A stretch of 64,000 bases of DNA, from positions 620,001-684,000 of the forward strand of contig NZ_CP012678.1 of the NCBI RefSeq assembly GCF_001298525.1. Direction: 5' to 3'. Below the pieces are notes generated by a model. It saw nothing but the letters and a program-made list of their open reading frames with translations. It was not told the origin of the DNA and did no database searches. The position numbers and the translations under genes were made by a program. The DNA is from Psychrobacter urativorans (GTDB lineage: Bacteria > Pseudomonadota > Gammaproteobacteria > Pseudomonadales > Moraxellaceae). Below, piece after piece: positions 29,037-38,658 of this stretch (the stretch's first letter is position 1; every line of letters starts with the position of its first letter).

Positions 29037-30083
29037 ATGACTATTGCCGCAACCCTACGCCTCAGCCTGTGCGCAGCTGCTATTAGTGCCCTTGGGCTAC
29101 TTGGCTGCTCGAAACCCTCGACTGATAATGCCGCGACGACTGAGAGTGACACGACAGCTGAAAAACCTGCCAAAACCTTGGCAATTACCCAAATTGTCGA
29201 GCATCCCTCTTTAGATGATATGCGCCGCGGTATTCTCGATGAGCTGGCGGACTATGGTTATGTTGAAGGTAAAAATCTAACCGTCAATTTCCAAAGTGCG
29301 CAAGGTAATACGGCAACGGCAGGTCAGATTGCTAAGCAATTCGTCGGTGATAATCCTGATGCGATTGTAGCGATATCTACCCCATCTGCACAGTCTATTG
29401 TATCCGCTACGCGCAGTATTCCTATTGTGTATACGGCAGTATCAGACCCAGTAGGCGCAAAATTACTCACCGCCGATGGCAAGCCGTTTCAAGATAATTT
29501 AACTGGTTTATCAAGTCAGTTGCCATTAGAACCGCAGCTGGATTTATTACAAAAGATTAAACCTAATCTTAAAACGATTGGCTATGTATACAGTCCGGGT
29601 GAGGCAAATTCCGTATCGCTACGTGATGAGCTTAAAAAAGCATTACCCGCCCGCAACTTAGCCTTGTTAGACATTCCAGCCAACCGTCCAACCGATATCG
29701 GCATGGCAACGCGCAGCTTGCAGGGACGCGCGGACATTATTTACACCTCATTTGACAATAATGTGGCATCGGCGTTTGAGGCAATGACTCAAGCGGCAAA
29801 TGAGATACGCTTACCAATCGTGGCATCTGATGAATTTAGCGTACAGCGCGGGGCAACCGCTGCGCTTGGGGTCAATGATTATGACTTTGGGCGCGTGACG
29901 GGAAAAATGGTGTATCGCATTTTAAATGGCGAAGCAGTAAATACCGTTAAGCCTGAGGTGATGAACGAGCTGACTTTATATATTAGCCCAAAACATGCTA
30001 AGGCGCAGGGTGCAACTTTATCTGCTGATATGCTCAAAAATGGGGTGAATGTTGATACTAAAGCCCAAGCTACTACTAAGTAA
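29037..30083 (+). CDS. ABC transporter substrate-binding lipoprotein (PF04392-type), copy 1
   Basis: 348 residues. Lipoprotein signal with lipobox LLGC (Cys24), then a Thr/Ala/Glu-rich spacer and a two-lobed binding protein of the ABC_sub_bind type (AITQIVEHPSLDDMRRGIL, STPSAQSIV, AVSDPVGAKL, YVYSPGEANS, SDEFSVQRGA). Family members include the tryptophan receptor TrpX; the ligand here is not known, but an aromatic amino acid is plausible. The start ATG lacks a Shine-Dalgarno. It is followed by a close paralogue at 30207 with many identical blocks, so the two arose by tandem duplication. Part of an import system with the permease and ATPase downstream. Confidence 0.9.
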   Translation: MTIAATLRLSLCAAAISALGLLGCSKPSTDNAATTESDTTAEKPAKTLAITQIVEHPSLDDMRRGILDELADYGYVEGKNLTVNFQSAQGNTATAGQIAKQFVGDNPDAIVAISTPSAQSIVSATRSIPIVYTAVSDPVGAKLLTADGKPFQDNLTGLSSQLPLEPQLDLLQKIKPNLKTIGYVYSPGEANSVSLRDELKKALPARNLALLDIPANRPTDIGMATRSLQGRADIIYTSFDNNVASAFEAMTQAANEIRLPIVASDEFSVQRGATAALGVNDYDFGRVTGKMVYRILNGEAVNTVKPEVMNELTLYISPKHAKAQGATLSADMLKNGVNVDTKAQATTK

Positions 30084-30206
30084 CTGCTTAATCACTTATA
30101 AAGCAGCGCTTGTCAGTAGACACTTGTAAAACACCCTTATTCATATCGTATCCAATTTATAGCTTATTTGTCGTATGGACACATTATTATTTTTAGGAGT
30201 TACACC

Positions 30207-31229
30207 ATGTTGTATCAAAATCGTTTTGCCAAAGCCTTATTGTGGGGCGGTGTTTGTACCGCTATTTTAACGGGCTGTAGCCAACCTGCTAATGACGGGG
30301 CGGCAACGGATAATGCCAATGTTACAGATGCAACAGCGGTAAAAACTGTTGCCATTACTGCTATCGTTGAGCATCCAGCCCTAGATGCTGTACGTAAAGG
30401 GGTGATTGATGAGTTGGCTGAAGCAGGTTTTAAAGAAGGCGACAATTTAAAAGTCAATTTTCAAAGTGCGCAAGGTAATACTGCAACTTCTGGGCAGATT
30501 GCCAAGCAATTTGTTGCGGACAATTCAGACGTTATCGTTGCTATTGGTACGCCTTCTGCGCAATCAGTTGCAGCAGCGACCAGCACGATTCCATTGGTAT
30601 TTTCAGCAGTGACTGACCCAGTTGAAGCCAAATTGGTATCCAAACTTGATGGTTCAGGCACCAACGTTACAGGTGGTTCTGATGCCCTTCCTTATGAGCC
30701 ACAAATTGAGTTAATGCGTCAAATCATTCCAAATCTAAAAAATGTTGGCTACGTATATAGCCCTGGTGAAGTCAATTCAACCATTATCCTAAAAAATCTA
30801 AAAGAGAAATTGACCCCACTAGGTATCAAGGTACATGAAGCTCCTGCCCAGCGTAGTACTGATATTGCCATGGCGGCGCGTAGCTTAGAAGGTAAAGTCG
30901 ATATGATTTACACTTCAACCGATAATAATGTGGTGTCTGCGTATGAATCCTTATTTCAAGTGGCAAAAGAGAGTAAAATTCCGCTAATTGCTTCTGATAC
31001 CAGCTCAGTAGCGCGCGGTGCTGTTGCTGCCCTTGGCGTTGACTACTACGCCCTTGGTCGCGAAACCGGTAAAATCGTCGTACGTATTTTAAATGGCGAA
31101 AAAGCAGGCGCAATTCCAGTATATACTCCGCAAAAGCTTGATTTATTCGTCAGTCCAAAAAATGCGTTGGCTGAAGGCATCACTTTGCCACAAGCGATTA
31201 TCGATAAAGCAAAAGAAGTGGTAGAATAG
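30207..31229 (+). CDS. ABC transporter substrate-binding lipoprotein (PF04392-type), copy 2
   Basis: 340 residues from ATG 30207, which has TAGGAG eight to nine bases upstream; the frame is open to 30168 but that extension lacks a site and would displace the lipobox. Lipobox LTGC (Cys24). The mature protein parallels copy 1 block by block (IVEHPALDAVRKGVIDELAE, NFQSAQGNTATSGQIAKQF, GTPSAQS, TDPVEAKLV, YVYSPGEVNST). The pocket-lining regions differ more than the flanks, so the two receptors may have different ligands (inference). A series of hairpins follows before the permease gene. Confidence 0.9.
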   Translation: MLYQNRFAKALLWGGVCTAILTGCSQPANDGAATDNANVTDATAVKTVAITAIVEHPALDAVRKGVIDELAEAGFKEGDNLKVNFQSAQGNTATSGQIAKQFVADNSDVIVAIGTPSAQSVAAATSTIPLVFSAVTDPVEAKLVSKLDGSGTNVTGGSDALPYEPQIELMRQIIPNLKNVGYVYSPGEVNSTIILKNLKEKLTPLGIKVHEAPAQRSTDIAMAARSLEGKVDMIYTSTDNNVVSAYESLFQVAKESKIPLIASDTSSVARGAVAALGVDYYALGRETGKIVVRILNGEKAGAIPVYTPQKLDLFVSPKNALAEGITLPQAIIDKAKEVVE

Positions 31230-31608
31230 CGCCTACTTATTAGCCGCTAGTACAAGACCGACGAATAACTGTTTATTACATCAGTTATTCGTCTTGTCTT
31301 TAGGGCGCTACTGCTTTTTTTAATACTGTTTTTTTAATGACAATACCCAGCGATTTCTCAATTAGCTGGGCTTATTTTTAAAGCGCTTAGTACCTTTTTC
31401 TAGCGCTTTAATAGTTCAGGTTTAGTATTACCCAAGCTTTAAATCAAGGGAGTTTATGTTTATTCCTCATGGTAAGCTGTTTTGGTTCACCCTAACTGCA
31501 GATTGCTTAATCTGTTAAATTCACCGCTCAGCCGTTTGCAGTCTGTTATCACGGGATAATTTCTCTGATAAAGCTGCCAAACGCTTGGTTATGACTTACT
31601 GATTTCTT
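31230..31608 (+). other. Intergenic region with three successive hairpins
   Basis: 379 bp between receptor and permease genes. Hairpins: 31261-31292 (11-bp perfect stem), 31346-31370 (CCCAGC/GCTGGG) and 31380-31409 (AAAGCGCT/AGCGCTTT). No open frame. Confidence 0.6.
31261..31300 (+). terminator. Hairpin terminator after the receptor genes
   Basis: 11-bp perfect stem ACGAATAACTG / CAGTTATTCGT followed by a moderately T-rich stretch. Probably a partial terminator or mRNA stabiliser separating abundant receptors from the membrane parts. Confidence 0.6.
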
Positions 31609-32508
31609 ATGTCTCTAATTGCTTTTTTTGGTGCGCTTGAAAGTGGTCTTATTTACGGCCTCGTAGCACTTGGCGTTCTTATTTCATTTCGAACGCTTGA
31701 TTTTCCTGACTTAACCGCTGATGGGAGCTTTCCTTTAGGGGGCGCTGTCGCGGGTATTTCTATTGTTGCCGGTGTCAATCCGTGGCTTGCTTGTGCCTTT
31801 GGCATGCTTGCAGGTTCAGTTGCCGGTATCGTGACCGCATGGCTGCACGTTAAGCTCGGTATTTTACAACTGCTTGCCAGTATTTTGGTGATGGTGGCGT
31901 TATATTCGGTTAACCTACGCATTATGGGCGCGCCAAATTTACCATTATTGGGCGAGTCGACCGTTTTTAGCTCATTAGTCACGGATAGCAATGGTTATTG
32001 GATGCGCTGTGTGATTATTGGCGCGGTGGTGATCATTGCCAAGCTGTTATTGGACTGGTTTTATAATACTGAAACCGGTCTGTCTATGCGCGCAACTGGC
32101 TCCAATCTGCGAATGGCGCAAGCGCAAGGCATCAATACGTCATGGATGACCATCATTGGTATGGCAATCTCTAACGGTCTGATTGCTTTAGCTGGTGCGC
32201 TATTTGTGCAAACGCAAGGCGGCGCGGATATCTCTATTGGTATCGGTACGATCGTTATTGGTTTGGCAGCGGTGATTATTGGTGAAACCATCATTCCAGC
32301 TAAACGGATTTGGCTGATTACCTTAGCCGTAATTATTGGTGCCATCCTTTACAAGCTATTTATTCAAGTAGCATTGTCGAGTGATGCGCTGCGTAGTATT
32401 GGTTTTGGTCCACAGGATTTAAACTTGATTACAGCGTTGCTGGTCGTGCTCGCGTTGGTATTGCCAAAGGCAAAATCTAAATTTTTAACCCGTAAAGTTC
32501 GGGCGTAA
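31609..32508 (+). CDS. ABC transporter permease (BPD_transp_2 type)
   Basis: 299 residues, about eight hydrophobic segments, branched-chain-amino-acid-type permease fold. The N-terminus ESGLIYGLVALGVLISFRTL and the motif TDGSFPLGG-like LTADGSFPLGGAVAG are characteristic of permeases paired with ABC_sub_bind receptors; TGLSMRATGSNLRMAQAQGI is the coupling (EAA-like) loop that meets the ATPase. It forms the inner-membrane channel for the ligand brought by the two receptor lipoproteins upstream. The ATG lacks a clear Shine-Dalgarno. The ATPase gene follows after 66 bp. Confidence 0.92.
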   Translation: MSLIAFFGALESGLIYGLVALGVLISFRTLDFPDLTADGSFPLGGAVAGISIVAGVNPWLACAFGMLAGSVAGIVTAWLHVKLGILQLLASILVMVALYSVNLRIMGAPNLPLLGESTVFSSLVTDSNGYWMRCVIIGAVVIIAKLLLDWFYNTETGLSMRATGSNLRMAQAQGINTSWMTIIGMAISNGLIALAGALFVQTQGGADISIGIGTIVIGLAAVIIGETIIPAKRIWLITLAVIIGAILYKLFIQVALSSDALRSIGFGPQDLNLITALLVVLALVLPKAKSKFLTRKVRA

Positions 32509-32574
32509 TGTCAACTGATAAACGCTGATTAGCCTTTATCATTTAGCATAGAGCAAACATAAGGAATAACGATT

Positions 32575-33369
32575 ATGATGCAAGCCACAGATTTACGGTT
32601 GACCTTTAATCCTGGCACACCAATTGAAAATCCAGCACTGCGCGGTATCAATCTGAATATTGCAGATGGCGAATTTGTCACGGTTATCGGTACTAATGGC
32701 GCAGGTAAATCGACTTTTTTAAATGCAGTCAGTGGTACGACGCGCGTCGATAGCGGCTCGATTTTACTAAACGGCATTGATGTTACCAAAAAAACCGCGC
32801 ATCAACGCGCACATTGGGTGGCTCGTGTGTTTCAAGACCCGATGGCGGGAACCTGTGAGGCGCTGACCATTGAAGAAAATATGGCGCTCGCCTATAAACG
32901 TGGCGGTAAACGCGGCTTAAGCTTTGCACTCAACCAAAAGAACCGTGACTTATTTCGCGACAAGTTATCTGTTCTTAAGTTGGGATTAGAGAATCGCTTA
33001 ACGGATCGTATGGGATTATTATCAGGCGGTCAACGTCAAGCAGTAAGCCTACTAATGGCATCACTACAACCGTCCAAAATTCTATTATTGGACGAGCATA
33101 CGGCAGCACTTGACCCTAAAACAGCAGCGTTTGTCTTAGAATTGACAGATAAAATCGTCACGGATAATAAGCTGACCACGATGATGGTCACTCACTCTAT
33201 GCAGCAAGCCTTAGCACATGGCAGCAGAACCGTCATGCTACATCAAGGGCAAGTAGTGCTCGATGTCTCTGGTGATAAACGTCAAGGTATGACCGTGCAT
33301 GATTTACTTGATATGTTTGAGCAAACGCGCGGTGAAAAGGTCGAAGATGACAGTTTGATTTTAAGTTAA
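32575..33369 (+). CDS. ABC transporter ATP-binding protein
   Basis: 264 residues. Walker A GTNGAGKST (39-47), Q-loop in VFQDPMAGT, signature LSGGQRQ, Walker B LLLDEHTAALD (His follows the catalytic Glu in place of the usual Pro) and switch His in MVTHSMQQAL. Drives import through the permease at 31609. AAGGA is present upstream of the tandem ATG-ATG start. Last gene of the import operon, closed by a terminator. The ligand is unassigned; amino-acid import is the best family-based guess. Confidence 0.94.
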   Translation: MMQATDLRLTFNPGTPIENPALRGINLNIADGEFVTVIGTNGAGKSTFLNAVSGTTRVDSGSILLNGIDVTKKTAHQRAHWVARVFQDPMAGTCEALTIEENMALAYKRGGKRGLSFALNQKNRDLFRDKLSVLKLGLENRLTDRMGLLSGGQRQAVSLLMASLQPSKILLLDEHTAALDPKTAAFVLELTDKIVTDNKLTTMMVTHSMQQALAHGSRTVMLHQGQVVLDVSGDKRQGMTVHDLLDMFEQTRGEKVEDDSLILS

Positions 33370-33413
33370 TTATTTCTATTTTAAGCTCTGCTTTATAAGT
33401 AATATTCAATTTT

Positions 33414-33455
33414 AAAAAACCTCAAGCTAAATTAAACATTGGCTTGAGGTTTTTT
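33414..33455. terminator. Terminator after the ABC importer operon
   Basis: 14-bp perfect stem built on AACCTCAAGC / GCTTGAGGTT with A- and T-tracts. The same CCTCAAG core recurs in terminators at 37156 and 44899. Confidence 0.92.
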
Positions 33456-33574
33456 ATGGTCTATTTCTTGACAAATAACCTTTTATATTCACCATAACAC
33501 TGCAATTCTCTACTGGCTATTCTACGCATATCATTTACTATTATTAAATCATTAGCCTTTATCAAGGATTTGTC

Positions 33575-35929
33575 ATGCGCAAGATTCCTGTTTATACGCA
33601 TCCTGCAGCCGGTTGGCCTGCGCTGATTGCTTCTGCTCGTAAACTGATGGATTACAAGGCGTTTTTGCGCGGTAGTATCAGTGTGTTAGGCAGCAACCAA
33701 CCCAAAGGCGGCTTTGACTGTCCGGGCTGCGCATGGCCTGATCATAAAAGCTATAAAACACTGGATGTTTGTGAAACCGGTATCAAAGTGATTGCCAGTG
33801 AAGCGATGTCAACACGTGCTGATGCGGCATTTTTTGCCAAGCATACAGTGACCGAGCTGCAAAGGTGGTCGGGTTATGAGCTTGAGCATATTGGTCGCTT
33901 ATCAGAGCCGCTATATTATGATGCAGCTCAAGACCATTATGTACCTATCTCTTGGCAGGACGCTTACGCACGAATCGCTCAGCAATTACAACAACTGGAT
34001 TCACCAGATGAGGCGTTATTTTATACTTCAGGTCGCGTCACTAACGAGCCAGCTTTTATGTATCAGCTGTTTGTCCGTTGCTTTGGGACGAATAATTTGC
34101 CTGACTGCTCCAATATGTGTCATGAGCCAACGTCGGTGATGTTAGGTAAGCAGTTGGGTATTGGCAAAGCCACGGTAGTGTTAGAAGACTTTGAGCAAGC
34201 TAAGCTGATTATTATGTTTGGGCAAAATCCAGCCACCAATCATCCACGCATGCTAGAGATGCTAGCTCATGCGCACAAGCAAGGCTGCCGAATTATCTCT
34301 GTTAATCCCATGCGCGAACAAGGCTTACGTAAATTTAGAAATCCGCAAAAACCAACCCATATGGTGGCAGGACAAAGTGACATCATGGTAGATGATGTGA
34401 TTCAGATCCAAATCGGCGGTGATGCGGCGCTGCTAACCGGTATCGCAAAATGGCTGATTGCAAATGATAAAATGAATAACGACTTTATCCAAACCCATAC
34501 TTCAGGTTTTGAGACGTTAAAGCAATGGATTCAGCAACAATCATGGGCAGATATTGAGCGTGGTTGTGGTATTGCGCAGCCAGATATTATTAATCTTGCG
34601 GGTCTTATTGCTGACAGTCCAGCAACGATTTGCACGTGGGGTATGGGCATAACCCAGCACGTACAAGGCGATGATAATGTCGCCATGATTACCAATTTAT
34701 TGTTATTAATGGGCATGATTGGTATTGACGGTGCGGGCGCGTCACCGGTTCGCGGGCACTCCAATGTGCAAGGCGATCGGACAATGGGCATTCATGAGCG
34801 CCCTAAACAGAGCTTACTTGACAGTATAGAGCACGTGTTTAATCATCCTATGCCGCAAGAGAATGGTCTTGATGTCGTTGCTGGTGCAAAAGCAATGATA
34901 GCGGGTAATATTAAAGTCTTTATGAGCATGGGCGGTAATTTCTCCGTTGCCGCGCCTGATACCAGTACCATTCAACAGGCATTAACCCAAAATCAGCTGA
35001 ATGTTTTTGTGGCAACCAAACTCAATGAAACCATGCTCTATCCGGCTAAGCACAATCTGATTTTACCTTGCATCGGTCGTACCGAACGCTTAATCACCGC
35101 TCATGGCGAACAGTTTGCCACCATTGAAGATTCTATGTGCCGAATTGTAGCGACTCAAGGTCATCTAAAACCTATCAGTAAAACGCTAAAGTCTGAAGCA
35201 CAAATTGTCGCCGATATTGCTACCCAACTATTTGGCGCTGAGTCCACAATTCCTTGGCAAGCCATGAGTGAAGATTTTGATGTCACGCGTGACTATATTG
35301 CGCAAGCCATTGATGGTTTTGAAGATTTCAATCAGCGTATCCGTACCGCTGAGCGCGGCTTTAATTTATATCATCCGGCACGCCATCGCGAGTGGCATAC
35401 AGACAGTGGTAAGGCACAATTTGAAGTACCGAAATACTCCATTACTTATGTTGCTGATCAAATGGCAAATGATACAGCAAATCTTAAACGTTCATTAAAT
35501 ACGCAAATTATTACCAATCAACTTAATAATGCCCAATCTCATGAACAAGCAGTGTGGCAACTCACCAGTGTTCGCAGTCATGACCAATTTAATACCATGA
35601 TTTTTGGTTATCAAGATCGCTATCGCCAAACCAATCGCCGCGATGTATTATTTATGCACCCTGACGAGATGAAGCGCTTAGGCTGGCAAAAAGGCGATAC
35701 CGTCATGGTGTCACGCCAAGACAGTCATAATCAGGCACGAACGCTAGGACCACTTATCCTAACTGAAATGGATATTGCCGCCAATGCCGTCGCGACCTAC
35801 TATCCTGAATGTAATGATTTGCTCGATTTAGACACTCATGCTCCCGACTCCCATATTCCCTCTTATAAGTCAGTCACGGTGGTTTTAAAAAGAGTTAAGG
35901 TAACTGATAAATTAACTGATTTAGCTTAA
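33575..35929 (+). CDS. FdhF/YdeP-family molybdopterin oxidoreductase
   Basis: 784 residues. Resembles the formate-dehydrogenase-alpha-like YdeP family that binds bis-MGD molybdenum cofactor. Seen: GGFDCPGCAWPD at 47-56 (C49, C52), a short Cys motif that in this family replaces the usual four-Cys Fe-S site; NMCHEPTSVML with C182-H183 near the metal site; GQNPATNHPRML and HSNVQGDRTMG cofactor-binding loops; and a C-terminal domain typical of molybdopterin-dinucleotide binding. No Tat signal, so cytoplasmic. AAGGATTTGTC precedes the ATG. fdhD, the sulfurtransferase needed by such enzymes, follows after 75 bp. E. coli YdeP is linked to acid resistance; substrate here is unknown. Confidence 0.9.
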   Translation: MRKIPVYTHPAAGWPALIASARKLMDYKAFLRGSISVLGSNQPKGGFDCPGCAWPDHKSYKTLDVCETGIKVIASEAMSTRADAAFFAKHTVTELQRWSGYELEHIGRLSEPLYYDAAQDHYVPISWQDAYARIAQQLQQLDSPDEALFYTSGRVTNEPAFMYQLFVRCFGTNNLPDCSNMCHEPTSVMLGKQLGIGKATVVLEDFEQAKLIIMFGQNPATNHPRMLEMLAHAHKQGCRIISVNPMREQGLRKFRNPQKPTHMVAGQSDIMVDDVIQIQIGGDAALLTGIAKWLIANDKMNNDFIQTHTSGFETLKQWIQQQSWADIERGCGIAQPDIINLAGLIADSPATICTWGMGITQHVQGDDNVAMITNLLLLMGMIGIDGAGASPVRGHSNVQGDRTMGIHERPKQSLLDSIEHVFNHPMPQENGLDVVAGAKAMIAGNIKVFMSMGGNFSVAAPDTSTIQQALTQNQLNVFVATKLNETMLYPAKHNLILPCIGRTERLITAHGEQFATIEDSMCRIVATQGHLKPISKTLKSEAQIVADIATQLFGAESTIPWQAMSEDFDVTRDYIAQAIDGFEDFNQRIRTAERGFNLYHPARHREWHTDSGKAQFEVPKYSITYVADQMANDTANLKRSLNTQIITNQLNNAQSHEQAVWQLTSVRSHDQFNTMIFGYQDRYRQTNRRDVLFMHPDEMKRLGWQKGDTVMVSRQDSHNQARTLGPLILTEMDIAANAVATYYPECNDLLDLDTHAPDSHIPSYKSVTVVLKRVKVTDKLTDLA

Positions 35930-36004
35930 AAAGTATTGAGAATGGATAGGATTAAAGGATGACAGCTATTAATAAATTATGCGTGATATTAAGAATGAGC
36001 ACTT

Positions 36005-37054
36005 ATGACGTCTAATTATAAGTCTTTATTGTTAGATACTGAATTACTAGATATGGGCGTAACAGACGTGCCAGAAACGCCACTGGCGCGCGAGCATGCA
36101 ACGCAGCAACACTCTTATTCTGGAATTAAGAATAAGCGCCATGGTATTAATAATATCAGTAGCAAGGTTATTAATAATGATGTTAATGATGATACGCTCC
36201 AGCTTGATATTCATAATGCTCAAGATAATTTGGTAGTAGAAGCGGCAGTGGCAATCGTTATTAATGGTATCCATTATGCGGTACTAATGGCGAGTCCAAG
36301 CCAGTTAGAATATTTAGCTATTGGTTTTTTATTTAGTGAAGGTTTAATTCAGCATAGTCATGAGCTGCTTGATTGGGAAGTGACGCAACTGACGGATAAC
36401 GCCAATTTTTATAAGTTTAGCGACCATTCAAACGATGATATTAACGCATCAAAGCTCGTTGAACAGCTGCAAGATTACGATATTTATGTGGTGGAACTGG
36501 AGTTAAATCAGCGCTGTCATCAACGTATCCAAGACCAAAAACGCCAACTTTCAGGGCGTACAGGTTGTGGTATGTGCGGTATTACTGGACTGACGCAAGC
36601 GTTGCCCGATTTAAGCAGCTATGCGAAAAATAAGCCACAACACAATCAGCAAGATAACTCTCAAATTACAACCTATATGCCAACGCTCGATTATTTGTTA
36701 AATATACGCGCAAAAATTGACGCAGCACAATATACGCACCAATTAACAGGCGCAGTTCACGCTGCCGCCACGCTGCATCACGAGCAATTGCAGCTGTTTG
36801 AAGATGTCGGTCGGCATAATGCCCTTGATAAGCTGATTGGTTGGAAGCTGCGGCATAAAGCGGATATTGAGTGCGTGGTCATGACTTCACGATTGTCGAT
36901 TGAGCTGGTACAAAAATCTATTCGTATCCAAATACCGTGGCTGGTTGGTATGTCCGCGCCTACCAGTACGGCGGTGCGTGTTGCTCAGCGCTACGGATTA
37001 GGATTGGCTGGCTTTTTACGTGATAATCGCGTGACTTATTATTCAGGGTTTTAA
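36005..37054 (+). CDS. fdhD: Formate dehydrogenase accessory sulfurtransferase FdhD
   Basis: 349 residues. FdhD passes sulfur from IscS to the molybdenum cofactor before insertion into formate-dehydrogenase-type enzymes. Clear family motifs: SGRTGCGMCGI (C188 and C191, the sulfur-carrying CxxC), LTGAVHAAA, EDVGRHNALDKLIG and MTSRLSIELVQKS. The N-terminal 75 residues before the conserved VEAAVAIVINGI are polar, Asn/Asp-rich and longer than in E. coli. It pairs with the YdeP-type gene just upstream, which is its likely client. A terminator follows at 37156. Confidence 0.96.
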   Translation: MTSNYKSLLLDTELLDMGVTDVPETPLAREHATQQHSYSGIKNKRHGINNISSKVINNDVNDDTLQLDIHNAQDNLVVEAAVAIVINGIHYAVLMASPSQLEYLAIGFLFSEGLIQHSHELLDWEVTQLTDNANFYKFSDHSNDDINASKLVEQLQDYDIYVVELELNQRCHQRIQDQKRQLSGRTGCGMCGITGLTQALPDLSSYAKNKPQHNQQDNSQITTYMPTLDYLLNIRAKIDAAQYTHQLTGAVHAAATLHHEQLQLFEDVGRHNALDKLIGWKLRHKADIECVVMTSRLSIELVQKSIRIQIPWLVGMSAPTSTAVRVAQRYGLGLAGFLRDNRVTYYSGF

Positions 37055-37155
37055 CATTGTTAAGAAAAAGAGTATAATTAGATAGAGATATGCGCTAACC
37101 AGTTATTGATATCCTGACCTTTACTTCTCGCCTTATTAAGGTCATCAGCCAATAG

Positions 37156-37197
37156 AAAACCTCAAGCGCCTATACTTATAGCCTTGAGGTTTTTTTA
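37156..37197 (+). terminator. Terminator after fdhD
   Basis: 11-bp stem AAAACCTCAAG / CTTGAGGTTTT followed by a T-run, about 100 bp beyond fdhD. Shares its core with the terminator at 33414. Confidence 0.88.
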
Positions 37198-37351
37198 TGG
37201 GTTTAGCTGGAGCTTTAAAATCTGGAATTTTAAGATAATGGCGCTATCGGGATGTTGGGCAAAAGCAGGCTTAGGCAAAGCTTAATGCTGAACACAGCAC
37301 TATTTATTTATGCTGAAACATTTATCATGCAACACTCAAAAGGACCATCTC

Positions 37352-38551
37352 ATGGCTTCCACTCAAACCATTAATATTGTCAAAGCAACGGTTCCTGTAC
37401 TCGAAGAACATGGCACCGCTATCACCAAAGTATTCTATCAAAATATGTTCGTTGAACATCCTGAGCTGCTAGATATTTTTAATGAAACCAATCAAAAATT
37501 AGGTCGTCAGCAGACCGCATTAGCATCGACCGTTTTAGCCGCCGCCAAGCATTTGGAAAACTTAGCGACCTTACTGCCACAAGTGACACAAATAAGTCAC
37601 AAGCATCGCGCCCTACAAATTTTGCCAGAGCATTACCCCATTGTCGGTAAGCACTTACTTGGCGCTATTAAACAAGTCCTTGGTGATGCCGCGACGGACG
37701 AGATTATCAACGCGTGGGCAGAAGCTTATGATGAGATTGCCAGTGTTTTTATTCAAATCGAACACGGTATGTATGAAGCAGAAATGTGGGAAGGCTTTGC
37801 GCCATTTAAAGTCGTTGAAAAAATAGTCGCCGCCACTGATATTGCTGCGTTTACTGTCGTACCTGTCAATGATGGCGTAGACAACACGCAAAATATTGAT
37901 TTGAGTAAACTCAACTTAACTGCCGGTCAATACATCACGGTAAAAACGGATCCTAAAAATAGCGACCATTTAGCCCTACGTCACTACTCTTTATATTCAG
38001 CCAATACCGATACGGGTATCCAATTCGCCGTTAGACGCGACAATCGTAACGAACATAATGGCTTGGTTTCCAACTATCTACACGATGAGCTACAAGTCGG
38101 TAATACGGTGCTATTGTCTGCACCAGCAGGTGACTTTGCTTTAGATGCTGCACTTATCACTCAAAATGAAATTCCATTAGTGTTTATCAGTGCAGGTGTC
38201 GGTGTGACACCAGTTCTGTCAATGTTAGAAGCGCAAGTGACCGCCAATCCTAAACGACCGATTATTTGGGTATATGCGTGTCAAAATAAAGACCATCATG
38301 CCTTTAATGAGACGGTTAATACGCTTTTAGAGTCAGCGGAGAATGTTCAAAAACATATCTTCTATTTTGAGGAAGGACAAATCTTAGATAACGCATGGTT
38401 AGACACCTTACCGAAGCCTGCGGATATTTATGTGTGTGGTTCAATGCCGTTTATGGAATGTATCATTGATGGTTTAACGTCGTTAGAGCATGGCGTTGAT
38501 AGCGTTCATTACGAACCCTTTGGTCCTAAAATGAGCCTACAAATAGGCTAA
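37352..38551 (+). CDS. hmp: Flavohaemoglobin (nitric oxide dioxygenase)
   Basis: 399 residues from ATG 37352, which has AAGGA upstream; the open frame to 37310 is discounted. Converts NO and O2 to nitrate using NAD(P)H. Globin domain (1-140): Tyr29 in FYQNMF, Gln53/54 in GRQQTAL and proximal H85 in HKHRALQI. FAD domain with LRHYSLYS (about 211-218) and NAD domain with SAGVGVTPVLSML, ending HYEPFGPKMSL. All catalytic elements are intact. It converges on a hemerythrin-like gene across a common terminator, a pairing that suits nitrosative or oxygen stress. No regulator site was identified in the 297-bp gap upstream. Confidence 0.96.
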   Translation: MASTQTINIVKATVPVLEEHGTAITKVFYQNMFVEHPELLDIFNETNQKLGRQQTALASTVLAAAKHLENLATLLPQVTQISHKHRALQILPEHYPIVGKHLLGAIKQVLGDAATDEIINAWAEAYDEIASVFIQIEHGMYEAEMWEGFAPFKVVEKIVAATDIAAFTVVPVNDGVDNTQNIDLSKLNLTAGQYITVKTDPKNSDHLALRHYSLYSANTDTGIQFAVRRDNRNEHNGLVSNYLHDELQVGNTVLLSAPAGDFALDAALITQNEIPLVFISAGVGVTPVLSMLEAQVTANPKRPIIWVYACQNKDHHAFNETVNTLLESAENVQKHIFYFEEGQILDNAWLDTLPKPADIYVCGSMPFMECIIDGLTSLEHGVDSVHYEPFGPKMSLQIG

Positions 38552-38578
38552 CGCTATTATTAAAACGTAAGCGCTTAA

Positions 38579-38632
38579 AATAAAAAAAGAGTATTCCTTA
38601 ATAAGCATTTTTAAGGAATACTCTTTTTTTTT
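38579..38632. terminator. Bidirectional terminator between hmp and hemerythrin gene
   Basis: Perfect 19-bp-class stem (AGAGTATTCCTTA core) with A7 and T9 flanks, serving both converging genes. Confidence 0.93.
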
Positions 38633-38658
38633 ATCTTTTTTTATAGTAGTAGTGCTAA

